Made by a program: the position numbers and the translations under genes
In this document: positions 8,691 through 16,562 of the stretch, in pieces
Numbering within the stretch: position 1 is the first letter of the stretch
Layout of the letters: each line of letters starts with the position of its first letter
Notes under the pieces: model-generated
What the model was told of the DNA's origin: nothing
Databases searched by the model: none
The model's input: only the letters and a program-made list of their open reading frames with translations
Origin: Micromonospora chokoriensis
Lineage (GTDB): Bacteria; Actinomycetota; Actinomycetes; Mycobacteriales; Micromonosporaceae
NCBI RefSeq assembly: GCF_900091505.1
Contig: NZ_LT607409.1
Span: 6,262,001-6,326,000 of the forward strand
Direction: 5' to 3'
DNA length: 64,000 bases

Positions 8691-8990
8691 CAGAGAGGTC
8701 CTTCTGCCATCAAGCTGTGAAAAGGCGGCGCGACGGCGCGCGTCCTGGACGGACGAGGCGCGGCAACGCACCGTGGGTGCGGCGCAGCGGTGCGCCACAG
8801 CGGCTGGTCGGCGCGTACGACCGAAGTGCCCGGCTCGGGGTTGGACCTGTCAGCCGCCGGCAGCCCGATCACCCGGACCCTGGCGGCGCCCACATCCAGG
8901 CTATTCACAGATTTCGATTCAATCAAGCGTCCGCAGCCTCGATCGTGGCCTTCGCCGGCCCACCGACACCGGCTGTGATCGACTGGTGGG
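8691..8990. other. Intergenic region between divergent genes, no gene seen
   Basis: About 300 bp separate the starts of the Cip1-like gene and the PPOX-family gene. It should hold both promoters. No open frame with convincing codon use, no clear palindromic operator and no RNA gene was recognised. A locally AT-richer stretch (about 8898-8935) is a possible promoter zone. Confidence 0.5.
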
Positions 8991-9398
8991 GTGACCGAAC
9001 CACTCCTCACCCTGCCGGCCGACGTCCAGGCACGCCTGGCCCAGGAGCCGAACGTCTGGCTGTGCACGTTGCGGCGGGACGGCTCCCCACACCTGACGCC
9101 GGTCTGGTTCGTCTACGTCGCCGGCACCTGGTGGATCGGTTCCGGCAGCCGCAGCGTCAAGGTCCGCAACGTCATTGCCGACCCACGGGTGTCCCTGGCC
9201 CTGGAAGGCGGCAACGCACCCGTGGTGGCAGAGGGCACCGCCCGGGTGCACCGAGACGACTTCCCGAGCACGGTCGTGGAGGCGTTCGCCGGCAAGTACG
9301 ACGGCTGGGAGGTCGGCCGGCAGGTCAGCCCCGGAGGCGAGCGCGTGCTGCTGGAGATCCCGGTCCGGCGGTGGCTGCTGGCCGGCACGGCGCAGTAG
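8991..9398 (+). CDS. PPOX-class F420/flavin-dependent oxidoreductase
   Basis: This 135-residue split-barrel protein belongs to the pyridoxamine-5'-phosphate-oxidase-like superfamily. It shows the usual order: VWLCTLRRDGSPHLTPVWF for strands 1-2, WIGSGSRSVKVRN with the cofactor phosphate-binding region, and DPRVSLALEG. In actinomycetes such small proteins commonly bind F420 or FMN and reduce xenobiotics; the cofactor cannot be decided from sequence. The start is GTG at 8991. Confidence 0.85.
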   Translation: MTEPLLTLPADVQARLAQEPNVWLCTLRRDGSPHLTPVWFVYVAGTWWIGSGSRSVKVRNVIADPRVSLALEGGNAPVVAEGTARVHRDDFPSTVVEAFAGKYDGWEVGRQVSPGGERVLLEIPVRRWLLAGTAQ

Positions 9399-9539
9399 GC
9401 CGCGACCCACGCGCCGGACCCATCGCGATGCAGTGGGGTGGCGTACACCCGACACCGACTCACGCGGTAGCCGACTGTGACCGTGACATCACCAGACGCA
9501 CACTCCTCCCCGACACGTTCCCGTCGGATGGAGGAACAC

Positions 9540-10625
9540 ATGCGTCTCCGCTCGTTCGTCACCGCAACACTGGCGGCCGTCCTGGCCGCCAGCGCACTCG
9601 CGCCGACGGCACCCGCCGCGGCGGCCACCGCCGATCGCTGGGGGTTCGCGTACGTCAAGGACCCGACCGTCGCGGTCTGGACCGTGCTGGACACCAGCCG
9701 GCAATGGGGTAGCTGGAAGACCGCGTTCCCGGCCGCCTGGGCCGACGGCATCAAGCTCGCACCCGGCCGGTTCCAGGTTCGCTTCCCGCAGGTGGGTGCC
9801 AGCTCGCGTGGTGTGCCGCACGTGACCCCGGTGAACCGGACCGGGCACTACTGCGAGGTGGTCCGCTGGTTCCAGTCCGGCGCCGACGAGATCGTCGACG
9901 TGCAGTGCCACAAGCCCGGCGGCACGCGCGACGACACCCCGTTCACTGTGCTCTGGACGACCAGCTCGGGTGTGCTGCCGGTCGGCACCTCCCACGCGTA
10001 CACGCAGTGGAGCGGCGGCGCGCTGGTGCAGTCGTACAACTCCACCGGTGCGGTGAACGCGGTCGGGCCGGTGGGCATCGGGCAGTACCTGGTGCGGCTG
10101 CCCGGGGTGGGGTTGGCCGGTGTGCTCGCCGGAAACGTGCAGGTGACCGCCGTACAACCGAACGCCGGCCCGCGCCGGTGCAAGGTCTACTCCTGGAGCG
10201 CGGTCGGCAGCGACGTGCAGGTGTACGTCTTCTGCTACGACCAGGCCGGCGCGTTCGTCAACACCGACTTCGCCCTCTCGTACCACCGTCGGCGGCCGGT
10301 GATCGGCTCCCTCGGCCCGCCGTCGTACTTCGGCTACCTGGGCACCGCCGTCGGCGGTCCGACCAACGACAACTCGGTGCTCGGCGTCGGCGCGAACACG
10401 GTCGCACCGCTGGCTCCGTCGGGCCGCTACCTGGCGACCTTCCCGCAGATCGGCCTCAAGGAGACCCACGCCCAGGTCGTGGCGCAGGGTGCCGGCAGCA
10501 ACTACTGCCACCTGACCCAACCGTGGACGTACACCACGAACGCCGACGTCGACGTCATCTGCTTCGACAACACCGGCGCGGTCACCCCGCACCGCTTCCT
10601 GGCCACCTTCACCTCCCGGCTCTGA
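9540..10625 (+). CDS. Secreted protein with three cysteine-paired repeats
   Basis: The 361-residue precursor begins with a signal peptide (about 1-30, ending ALAPTAPAAAA). The mature part is three repeats of about 100 residues. Each contains an F/LP-x-[IV]G core, a C-x(n)-V motif and a [VI]-x-V-x-C-x(2-3)-G end (cysteine pairs near HYCEVV/VDVQC, RRCKVYSW/VYVFC and NYCHLT/VDVIC). One disulfide per repeat is likely. ATG 9540 follows a GGAGGA site; an earlier in-frame ATG would leave the signal peptide buried. Function unknown; an extracellular binding role is possible. Confidence 0.8.
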   Translation: MRLRSFVTATLAAVLAASALAPTAPAAAATADRWGFAYVKDPTVAVWTVLDTSRQWGSWKTAFPAAWADGIKLAPGRFQVRFPQVGASSRGVPHVTPVNRTGHYCEVVRWFQSGADEIVDVQCHKPGGTRDDTPFTVLWTTSSGVLPVGTSHAYTQWSGGALVQSYNSTGAVNAVGPVGIGQYLVRLPGVGLAGVLAGNVQVTAVQPNAGPRRCKVYSWSAVGSDVQVYVFCYDQAGAFVNTDFALSYHRRRPVIGSLGPPSYFGYLGTAVGGPTNDNSVLGVGANTVAPLAPSGRYLATFPQIGLKETHAQVVAQGAGSNYCHLTQPWTYTTNADVDVICFDNTGAVTPHRFLATFTSRL

Positions 10626-10636
10626 CGCCGGGCCGT

Positions 10637-10669
10637 GTCGGCGGTGACCGTAGGCAGGTCACCGCCGAC
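10637..10669 (+). terminator. Hairpin after the three-repeat secreted protein gene
   Basis: GTCGGCGGTGACC (10637-10649) pairs perfectly with 10657-10669 around a 7-nt loop, 11 bp after the stop codon. There is no U-tract, as is usual for high-GC actinomycetes. Confidence 0.65.
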
Positions 10670-10852
10670 GCGGCGGCGCGGGGTCCGGGCTCAGCCCAAG
10701 TCGACGACTTCCACAGTGGGTGCGAAGTGCCGGACCGCGGGGGCCGACACACGCCGGGGCGGCGGCGCGTGCGGCCCGCCGAAGGCGGCCATGACGGGGG
10801 TACGTCAGCTGCACACCACCGGCAGCTCGTCGCGACCGGTGCACAGCACTAC

Positions 10853-11110
10853 CTAGTAGGTGAAGGTCCAGAGGAAGTAGAAGCCGGGGCCGGTGGGGCC
10901 GGACTGCCGGTATTCGCAGTAGTACCAGCTCCACAGGCCGGTCCTGGCGCCCTCGCTGCCCCAGCTGTTGCAGAACTGGCCGTCGTAGTAGACGCCGCGC
11001 AGCGTGCCGCCCGGCGGGTCCGCCGCAGCCGGAGTGGCGGCGGCTCCGACCAGTCCGCCCAGGGCGAGCGCCATCGTCACCAGCAGGGTCTTCCATCTAC
11101 GTCCGCGCAC
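10853..11110 (-). CDS. Small secreted protein of unknown function
   Basis: The 85-residue precursor has a clear signal peptide (MRGRRWKTLLVTMALALGG, cleavage near AAA-D at about 31). The short mature part is rich in Tyr, Trp and Gly with two cysteines (GQFCNSW and YYCEYR) that may form a disulfide. The start is GTG, supported by a strong AAGGAGG four bases upstream. No family is recognised. It stands alone, convergent with the preceding secreted protein gene. Confidence 0.75.
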   Translation of the reverse strand: MRGRRWKTLLVTMALALGGLVGAAATPAAADPPGGTLRGVYYDGQFCNSWGSEGARTGLWSWYYCEYRQSGPTGPGFYFLWTFTY

Positions 11111-11378
11111 GGAGCCTCCTTACGTCACTGCCACGGCGCACAGCGGCTCCACACCGAGCCGGGCCCAAGGCATCGAAGTTCGTGAAAGTAAGGCTTGCAC
11201 GGGCGCGCACGGTTCGGGTCCCGACAACGGGCGACGCCCTCGCGATGATCCGCCAGGGGGATCTCCGTCGAACGGGCATCCGCCCTGACGGCACGGGGTC
11301 AGCTCGGGCAGCCCGCCGCGGGGTCGCACCCGGGGCGAACAACCAGCCCCACTCCTGAGGATCCACGTGTGGCGCGGC

Positions 11379-11999
11379 TCAGCCTGTCGCGCGGGTGCGG
11401 CGGGCGGCGACGTAGCGGCGGATCTTCTCGGACGTTCCGCAGTCGTCCATGCTGCACCAGCGGCGACTGCGGTTCTTGCTCTCGTCGAGGAAGAGGAAGC
11501 GGCAGCCTCCACATCCCTTGATCCGGTCCAGTGCGCCGGTGGTGAGCAACTGGATCGCCGCGTGCACCACCGGCCGCAGCGGCCGGGCGAGCGTCTGGTC
11601 GTCGCGCCAGGTCCAGGTGAACGCGCACCCTCGATCGAGCCGTGCGTGGCCGAGCGCGTCCGCTTCGTCGTCTCGCAACCGGGCCAGGACCGGCATGCCC
11701 GGGCTGCGGTCGGCGGCCACGGCCCGGAACACCTCGTCGAGATCGTCGCGGACGCGCAGCGATCGGGTGAAGGCGGCCTGAGAGCCACCCGGATCGTCGC
11801 GGGACCGCCGGCGCAACGCCGTCGCCTGCGGCTCGCTGAGTGCGCCCGCGTACACGCCCCAGGCGACCAGCTCCGGGTAGCCGGTCAGCACGTCGTCGTC
11901 GGGGGGCCCGACGGGCGGACCGGCGCGGGTGTTGACAAAGTCCAGGGCGAGGTTGCCGCCGACCAGGCGCATCCGCGTGACGCCCGCAGGTGTTTCCAT
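11379..11999 (-). CDS. CGNR zinc-finger transcriptional regulator (ABATE domain)
   Basis: The 206-residue protein has an N-terminal ABATE-type domain beginning with GGNLALDFVNT. Its C-terminal CGNR-type zinc finger is seen as GCGGCRFLFLDESKNRSRRWCSMDDCG, here with CGT instead of CGNR. Such proteins are stress-related regulators. On the minus strand a TAAAGT box stands 8 nt before the ATG, suggesting a leaderless message. It is divergent from an MFS exporter, a layout in which the regulator commonly controls the exporter; that is inference. Confidence 0.88.
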   Translation of the reverse strand: METPAGVTRMRLVGGNLALDFVNTRAGPPVGPPDDDVLTGYPELVAWGVYAGALSEPQATALRRRSRDDPGGSQAAFTRSLRVRDDLDEVFRAVAADRSPGMPVLARLRDDEADALGHARLDRGCAFTWTWRDDQTLARPLRPVVHAAIQLLTTGALDRIKGCGGCRFLFLDESKNRSRRWCSMDDCGTSEKIRRYVAARRTRATG

Positions 12000-12078
12000 C
12001 GAAACTCACTTTACCAGTTGACCGTCATCGAAGGCCGCCACTAGCCTGTTTCCACCGTAGACAGTTTAACCGGAAACA
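11991..12078. promoter_or_regulatory. Divergent promoter/operator region of regulator and MFS gene
   Basis: TTGACC (12018-12023) and TAGCCT (12042-12047) with an 18-bp spacer form a plus-strand promoter for the exporter. A minus-strand -10 TAAAGT (complement of 12008-12013) serves the regulator. TGTTTCC occurs at 11991-11997 (over the regulator's start codon) and 12047-12053, and its complement GGAAACA at 12072-12078. These half-sites are candidates for binding by the CGNR regulator. Confidence 0.55.
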
Positions 12079-12091
12079 TCGGGAGGGTCTG

Positions 12092-13291
12092 ATGGGTCGT
12101 GGTCGGGCAGTGGGGGCGCTGATCGGCTTGTCCGGCGGGACGTTCCTCTACACCACCGCCGAGGCGCTGCCGATCGGGCTGCTGCTCCCGATGGCGGTTG
12201 ACCTGGCCGTCTCGCCGTCGCAGGTGGGCATGCTGGTGACCGCGTACGGCGCGGTGGTGATGGTCGCCTCGGTCCCGTTGACGGCCCTGGTCCGCCGGGT
12301 TCCCCGCCGGTGGCTGCTGTCCGCCCTGCTGGCCGGCTTCGTCCTCAGCACGGCGGCCACTGTCCTGACGAGCACCTTCGCGCTGCTCCTGGCGGCCAGG
12401 ATGGTCACCGCAGCAACCCATGCGCTGTTCTGGGCCGTGGTGGTGCCGGCCGCGGCCGAGCTGTTCCGGCCGGCGCTGCGTGGGCGGGTGGTCGCCGTCG
12501 TGTTCGCCGGCGGCACCGTCGCGTTGGCCCTGGGGGTGCCCGCGGGCACCTGGCTGGGTGAGCACGCCGGGTGGCGGGCCTCCTTCCTGGCGGTGGCCGG
12601 GCTCGGTGCGGTCGTCCTCGCCGTGGTGGCCGCGCTGCTGCCCTCGACGCGGCCGGAAGAGGGACACGCCGCCCGGGGTGCGGCACCCGACGCCCGACGT
12701 TTCTGGCTGCTGGTGGCGGTGGCTGTGTTGGCGACCGCCGGCGCCATCGCCGCGTACACCTATGTCGCAGTGTTCGTCACCGAGGTCAGCGGATTCTCCG
12801 CCTCGTCCGTCGGGGCCGTCCTGTTCGCGCGCGGCATCGCCAGCGTGCTCGGCATCCTGGCCATCGGCCCGCTGCTGGACCGCAGCCCGTGGAACGCTCT
12901 GCTCATCACCGTCGCGGTGCAATCGGCGGCACTGCTCGGCTTGTCCGCATTCGGTCAACGACCGTCGGTGTCCGTCGGTCTGATCGCGCTGGCCGGCCTG
13001 GCGTTCACCGCCTTCACCGCGGCACTCGGCGGCCTTGTGTTGCAGGTGGCACCCGGGCGCTCCGACCTCGCCGCGGCCACGGTCTCCGCCGCGGTCAACG
13101 TCGGCATCACCGCCGGCGCGTTCGTCGGCGGACTCGTCCTACCGAGCCACGGCGTACGAGCCACGGTTCTGATCGGCGCCCTGCTCGGCGTCGTCGCTCT
13201 GCTGCTGGCTCTCGGCGAACGACTCGTCCGGCCGACGCCCGCCGCGCGGGAAGGACGACGCCAGGCGGAGTCGATCCAGATGGCGCAGTGA
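12092..13291 (+). CDS. MFS transporter, drug/sugar efflux (AraJ/SotB-like)
   Basis: This 399-residue protein has twelve hydrophobic segments and the DHA1-type motif A region after TM2 (TALVRRVPRRWLL). The N-terminal FLYTTAEALPIGLLLPMA resembles the AraJ/SotB/YdhP efflux group. A central charged loop (about 190-210) splits the two halves. ATG 12092 follows a GGGAGGG site. Substrate unknown; export of a sugar analogue or drug is likely. The divergent CGNR gene is the probable regulator. Confidence 0.9.
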   Translation: MGRGRAVGALIGLSGGTFLYTTAEALPIGLLLPMAVDLAVSPSQVGMLVTAYGAVVMVASVPLTALVRRVPRRWLLSALLAGFVLSTAATVLTSTFALLLAARMVTAATHALFWAVVVPAAAELFRPALRGRVVAVVFAGGTVALALGVPAGTWLGEHAGWRASFLAVAGLGAVVLAVVAALLPSTRPEEGHAARGAAPDARRFWLLVAVAVLATAGAIAAYTYVAVFVTEVSGFSASSVGAVLFARGIASVLGILAIGPLLDRSPWNALLITVAVQSAALLGLSAFGQRPSVSVGLIALAGLAFTAFTAALGGLVLQVAPGRSDLAAATVSAAVNVGITAGAFVGGLVLPSHGVRATVLIGALLGVVALLLALGERLVRPTPAAREGRRQAESIQMAQ

Positions 13292-13305
13292 CTACCATTG
13301 CCGGA

Positions 13306-13746
13306 ATGCCGATCACGGCCCGCAGGGTACGGCTGCTCACGCCGCTGGCCGCGCTGGCGTTCCTGAGCCTCGCACTGCTGATCCGCGTCGTCGACGACGG
13401 GGCTCTGCGGCAGCACTCCGGCACCGCGCTGTACGCGTCGATGGTCTGGTGCGCGACGCTGTTCGTCAGGCCGCGGATGGCACCGGTGCCGGCCGGCGTC
13501 GTCGCCACCATCTTCTGCTGGATGGTCGAGATCGCGCAGCTGACCGGTGTGCCGGCCGCACTGTCCGCGCGGAGCCTGGCTGCGAGGCTGGCGCTGGGTG
13601 TGCAATTCGACCCTGTCGACCTGGCCTGGTACCCGGCCGGCGTTGTTCCCCTGGTGGTGCTGCATCACCTGGTACGCGTTCGTCACCGCCGGGCGGCGTC
13701 GACCCGTGAGCAGCCGGCCGGGTTGATACCGGGCGGCACCGGTTAA
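13306..13746 (+). CDS. DUF2809-family membrane protein
   Basis: This 146-residue protein has four hydrophobic segments and the DUF2809 pattern: a long first helix, a WCATLFVRP segment, CWMVEIAQLTG in the third helix, and FDPVDLAWYPAG near the end. Function is unknown. ATG 13306 is preceded by TACCAT seven bases upstream, a possible leaderless -10; the alternative GTG at 13288 would overlap the MFS stop as GTGA. Neither has a ribosome site. It lies directly behind the MFS gene. Confidence 0.75.
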   Translation: MPITARRVRLLTPLAALAFLSLALLIRVVDDGALRQHSGTALYASMVWCATLFVRPRMAPVPAGVVATIFCWMVEIAQLTGVPAALSARSLAARLALGVQFDPVDLAWYPAGVVPLVVLHHLVRVRHRRAASTREQPAGLIPGGTG

Positions 13747-13766
13747 GGGCTGTTTCACAGGGGCGG

Positions 13767-13839
13767 CCGACCGGCGGCGGCGCGTTCCGCCCCGGATACG
13801 TCGGTGGCATCCGGGGCGAAACCGCGACGCCGCCGGTCG
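13767..13839. terminator. Long bidirectional hairpin between convergent genes
   Basis: An interrupted stem pairs GACCGGCGGCG (from 13769) and CGCCCCGGAT on the left with ATCCGGGGCG and CGCCGCCGGTC on the right. It fills most of the 98-bp gap between the DUF2809 and FMN-reductase genes and should end both transcripts. Confidence 0.7.
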
Positions 13840-13844
13840 CCTGA

Positions 13845-14435
13845 TCAGGCTGCCGACGAGAGCGCTGCCTCGCGGATGACGCGCAGCGCCCCGGCCCAAC
13901 TCTCCAACTGGTCGAACAGCAACTGGGCGCTGCCGGCGTGCAACTCGGCCGGCGTGAAGTCGGCGAAGTTCGCGAAGTCGGTGAACACCGAGAAGCTCAA
14001 CTGCTGCTGGACGTGCGCCACCTGCAGCTCACTCAGCACCCCGCGCAGGTGCTCGATGGCCCGGGCCCCGCCGACGGCCCCGTAGCTGACGAACCCGGCC
14101 GCCTTGTTCGTCCACTCGTCGTAGAGGAAGTCGATCGCGTTCTTGAGGACGCCGGAGGTGGAGTGGTTGTACTCCGGGGTGACGAACACGTAGCCGTCGT
14201 ACTCGGCGATCCTGCCGGCCCACGCCTTGGTGTGGTCCTTCGAGTACTGGCTCGGGCCCGCCTTGGCCCCGACCGGCTCGTCCAGGTGCGGCAGCGGATA
14301 GTCGGCCAGGTCGATCAGCTCGTACTCGGCGGCGGGGCGACCGGCAGCCTGGGCCAGCACCCAGTCGGCCACGACCTTGCCGTTACGGCCGGGACGCGTG
14401 CTGCCGAGGATCACACCGATTTTCAGGGTGGACAT
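13845..14435 (-). CDS. NADPH-dependent FMN reductase
   Basis: The 196-residue flavodoxin-fold enzyme has the phosphate-binding loop GSTRPGRNGK (about 10-19), the FMN-contacting TPEYNHSTSGVLKNAIDF motif, and SYGAVGGARAIEHLR. It matches the ArsH/ChrR/azoreductase group (PF03358) that reduces quinones, azo dyes or metals with NAD(P)H. ATG 14435 has a GAAGGAG site. The upstream gap holds two matching palindromes shared with the divergent MarR gene, so the MarR protein very probably represses it. Confidence 0.92.
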   Translation of the reverse strand: MSTLKIGVILGSTRPGRNGKVVADWVLAQAAGRPAAEYELIDLADYPLPHLDEPVGAKAGPSQYSKDHTKAWAGRIAEYDGYVFVTPEYNHSTSGVLKNAIDFLYDEWTNKAAGFVSYGAVGGARAIEHLRGVLSELQVAHVQQQLSFSVFTDFANFADFTPAELHAGSAQLLFDQLESWAGALRVIREAALSSAA

Positions 14436-14452
14436 GCCCACTCCTTCGATTA

Positions 14453-14501
14453 CATGAACTTTCATGCAAGACGCTAGCAGGCTGATACGTGAAGGTTCAT
14501 G
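14453..14501. promoter_or_regulatory. Two MarR-type operators
   Basis: CATGAACTTTCATG (14453-14466) is a perfect palindrome with a 2-base centre. CGTGAAGGTTCATG (14488-14501) is its near-perfect copy, 35 bp away centre to centre. They flank the promoters of the FMN reductase (minus) and MarR gene (plus). A -10 TAGACT (14508-14513) lies 7 nt before the MarR GTG, so this regulator's mRNA is probably leaderless. Confidence 0.8.
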
Positions 14502-14520
14502 TGACGGTAGACTCGGTGCC

Positions 14521-15030
14521 GTGGCGACCGAAGGCCCGACCTGGCTGACTGCGGACGAGATGCGCGCCTGGCGCGCTCTGCACGCGGTCGCGGTCGTGCT
14601 GCCGGTCGCGCTGGAGGTGCAGTTGCAGCGCGACGCCCAGCTCAGCCATCTGGAGTACTACGCTCTGGCCGGCCTGTCCGATCGCCCCGATCGCACGATG
14701 CGGCTCAGCGACCTCGCCATCCTCACCGGGGCCGAGTTGTCCCGGATCTCCCACCTGATCGCCCGGCTGGAGAAGCGCGGCCTGGTGCTGCGCCGGCCGG
14801 ATCCCGACGACGCTCGTTACACGAACGCCGTCCTCACCGAGCAGGGCTGGGAGAAGGTCAGACTGGCCGCGCCCGCACACGTGGCGACCGTACGCAAACT
14901 GCTCTTCGACGGTCTCGATGCCGCCGGGCTGCGGGATCTCCAGAACGTGGCCGACCGCATCGTCGCCGCTCTCGGCGCGACGGATCTGCCTCTCCCGGCG
15001 ACGATCCGCAAGGCCATCCGCCCGCAGTGA
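14521..15030 (+). CDS. MarR-family transcriptional regulator
   Basis: The 169-residue protein has the MarR winged helix: MRLSDLAILTGAELSRISHL for helices 3-4, LEKRGLVLRRPDPDDARYTN for the wing with the conserved DxR, and a C-terminal dimerisation helix pair. The GTG at 14521 is chosen because the upstream ATG at 14464 lies inside the operator region. It is divergent from an FMN reductase and shares two palindromic operators with it, the usual layout of a quinone- or oxidant-sensing pair. Confidence 0.93.
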   Translation: MATEGPTWLTADEMRAWRALHAVAVVLPVALEVQLQRDAQLSHLEYYALAGLSDRPDRTMRLSDLAILTGAELSRISHLIARLEKRGLVLRRPDPDDARYTNAVLTEQGWEKVRLAAPAHVATVRKLLFDGLDAAGLRDLQNVADRIVAALGATDLPLPATIRKAIRPQ

Positions 15031-15110
15031 CCCGACCCATCTCGCACGTCACCGACTGATCGCCGCGTTCGCGTCAGCACCGGGCACCGTCGTTTCGAGC
15101 GCGTCGCAGG

Positions 15111-15830
15111 TCAGCCGTTCGCGCGCTGGATCTTCGCCAGCGCCGCCGCGTACTCGGCGTCGGTGAGCGCGCCACGCTGATGTTGCCGAGCCAGCGCGTG
15201 GATGTCCCGCCGCTGATCAGCACCGGGAACACCGCCGGCGGTGCGCTGTCGGCGCACTCGGGCGGACGGGCTCGTCGGTCCGGCACCGCCAGCGAAAGGC
15301 AGCGTCGACCCGCCGATTGGTGCGCCAGGCCGGGGCTGCGCGTCACCGTGGTGAGCCCGAAGCGTCGCCAGGATCTCGTCGTAGTGCTCCGGCCAGGTGG
15401 CCAACCGCCCCAACTCGGGTCGGAACGTGAACGGCCGCAGCAGGTCACCGCGCTGGATCGCGGTCTGGATCGGTACGCCGTCGGTTCGCTCGATGATGAT
15501 CGCCGAACGACCCGTGTCCAGGCCCGCGATGGTGGCGATGCCGCTGTCGACGGACGCCACCGACCGCCAGGGCACCGTGGTCGTGCGCAGGAGGGTCCTG
15601 GACCGGATACCGAACGCGCTGACGTAGACCCCGAGCATCGCCTGCCGTACGGCGACGGCGAAGCAGACAGCCAGCCACACCCCGATCAGGATCGCGACGG
15701 GCAGGGGGAACGGTCGCTCGCGGACGTACATGATCGACAGGAACGTGGCGAAACCAACCACCCCGACCAGGCCCACCATCGCGAAGCCGGTCGCGGCGTC
15801 CAGGGAGTACGGGCGCTGCCATCTACCCAT
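15111..15830 (-). CDS. Membrane protein with PH-like and SHOCT domains
   Basis: This 239-residue protein starts with two transmembrane helices (about 12-34 and 43-65), then a beta-rich bacterial PH-like region containing VSAFGIRSRTLLRTTTVPW and the GVPIQTAI strand. It ends with a SHOCT motif (ALARQHQRGALTDAEYAAALAKI). SHOCT segments usually mediate oligomerisation. The linker (about 170-210) is disordered and Pro/Ala-rich. Function unknown; a membrane-associated scaffold is plausible. Confidence 0.8.
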   Translation of the reverse strand: MGRWQRPYSLDAATGFAMVGLVGVVGFATFLSIMYVRERPFPLPVAILIGVWLAVCFAVAVRQAMLGVYVSAFGIRSRTLLRTTTVPWRSVASVDSGIATIAGLDTGRSAIIIERTDGVPIQTAIQRGDLLRPFTFRPELGRLATWPEHYDEILATLRAHHGDAQPRPGAPIGGSTLPFAGGAGPTSPSARVRRQRTAGGVPGADQRRDIHALARQHQRGALTDAEYAAALAKIQRANG

Positions 15831-15944
15831 GCCGGCATTGTGCTCTGCGGTCGCCAGGCGAAGCCCCGGCGCCCGGATCCGCCCTGCTCCGAGCCGGGGC
15901 CATCTCCGTGGATCCCCGGCCGCCGGGTAGGGTGACAGGAATAT

Positions 15945-16070
15945 GTGAATCTCGCGGTGCAGCCGCTGTGCCCGTTCTACGCGAGGTTCATCGGTAGGCA
16001 CCCGGAATACCAGGACCTGGTCCGCGCCGGCGCCCACCACCGGATCGTGCTGGGCGGGCACGATGGGTGA
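15945..16070 (+). pseudogene. C-terminal remnant of a YjdJ-like GNAT acetyltransferase
   Basis: This 41-codon frame, from GTG 15945 to TGA 16070, encodes VQPLCPFYARFIGRHPEYQD and a short tail. That is the conserved C-terminus of the small YjdJ-type GNAT family; the N-terminal 50-60 residues including the acetyl-CoA loop are missing. It overlaps the next gene by 8 bp. In Escherichia coli yjdJ sits beside yjdI, a homologue of the next gene, so the neighbourhood is conserved although the acetyltransferase has lost its catalytic part. Confidence 0.75.
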
Positions 16071-16467
16071 CCCGCAGCCGAAGTCGTACCACGGGGCCGA
16101 CATCACCGTCACCTTCGACGGACGCCGCTGTCTGCACTTCGCCGAGTGCCTGCGCGGGCTACCGGAGGTCTTCGACGTCAGGGCGCGCCCGTGGATCAGC
16201 CCGGACAACGCCGGGTCGGCCGCAGTCGCCGAGGCGGTGGAACGCTGCCCCAGTGGCGCGCTGCGGTACGCCCTTCGTGACGGTGCCGAGGAGTCCCCAC
16301 CCACCCCGACAGTGGTCACCGCCGTGGAGGGCGGACCGATCCTGCTGCACGGCGACCTGACGCTGACCGACCACGGCCGGGATTCCCTTCGGGAGACCCG
16401 GATGGCCCTCTGCGCCTGCGGCCGGTCGTCCAGGCGACCGTTCTGCGACAACACCTGCCGCGCCTGA
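16063..16467 (+). CDS. YjdI-type iron-sulfur protein with C-terminal CDGSH-like motif
   Basis: The 134-residue protein joins two iron-sulfur modules. Residues 1-75 match the mono-cluster (Fer4_19/DUF1271) domain, with ligands in CLHFAEC and ERCPSGAL. Residues 85-134 match the CDGSH family: CACGRSSRRPFCDNTC. The last ligand, normally His, is Cys here, so the 2Fe-2S site would be all-cysteine. It probably acts in electron transfer or redox sensing in the cytoplasm. Its start overlaps the remnant of a GNAT gene. Confidence 0.85.
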   Translation: MGDPQPKSYHGADITVTFDGRRCLHFAECLRGLPEVFDVRARPWISPDNAGSAAVAEAVERCPSGALRYALRDGAEESPPTPTVVTAVEGGPILLHGDLTLTDHGRDSLRETRMALCACGRSSRRPFCDNTCRA

Positions 16468-16493
16468 CCGGACCACCGGCTCGACCCCGTTGC

Positions 16494-16523
16494 TTGACGG
16501 CTCAACTTTCCACACGGTAGCTT
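16494..16523 (+). promoter_or_regulatory. Promoter of the I36-type inhibitor gene
   Basis: TTGACG (16494-16499) and TAGCTT (16518-16523) are separated by 18 bp, about 40 bp before the GTG start at 16563. Spacing and sequence fit a housekeeping sigma promoter. Confidence 0.6.
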
Positions 16524-16562
16524 CCAAGTCCATCCATTACTGTCTATGGAAGTGGGTAGATC

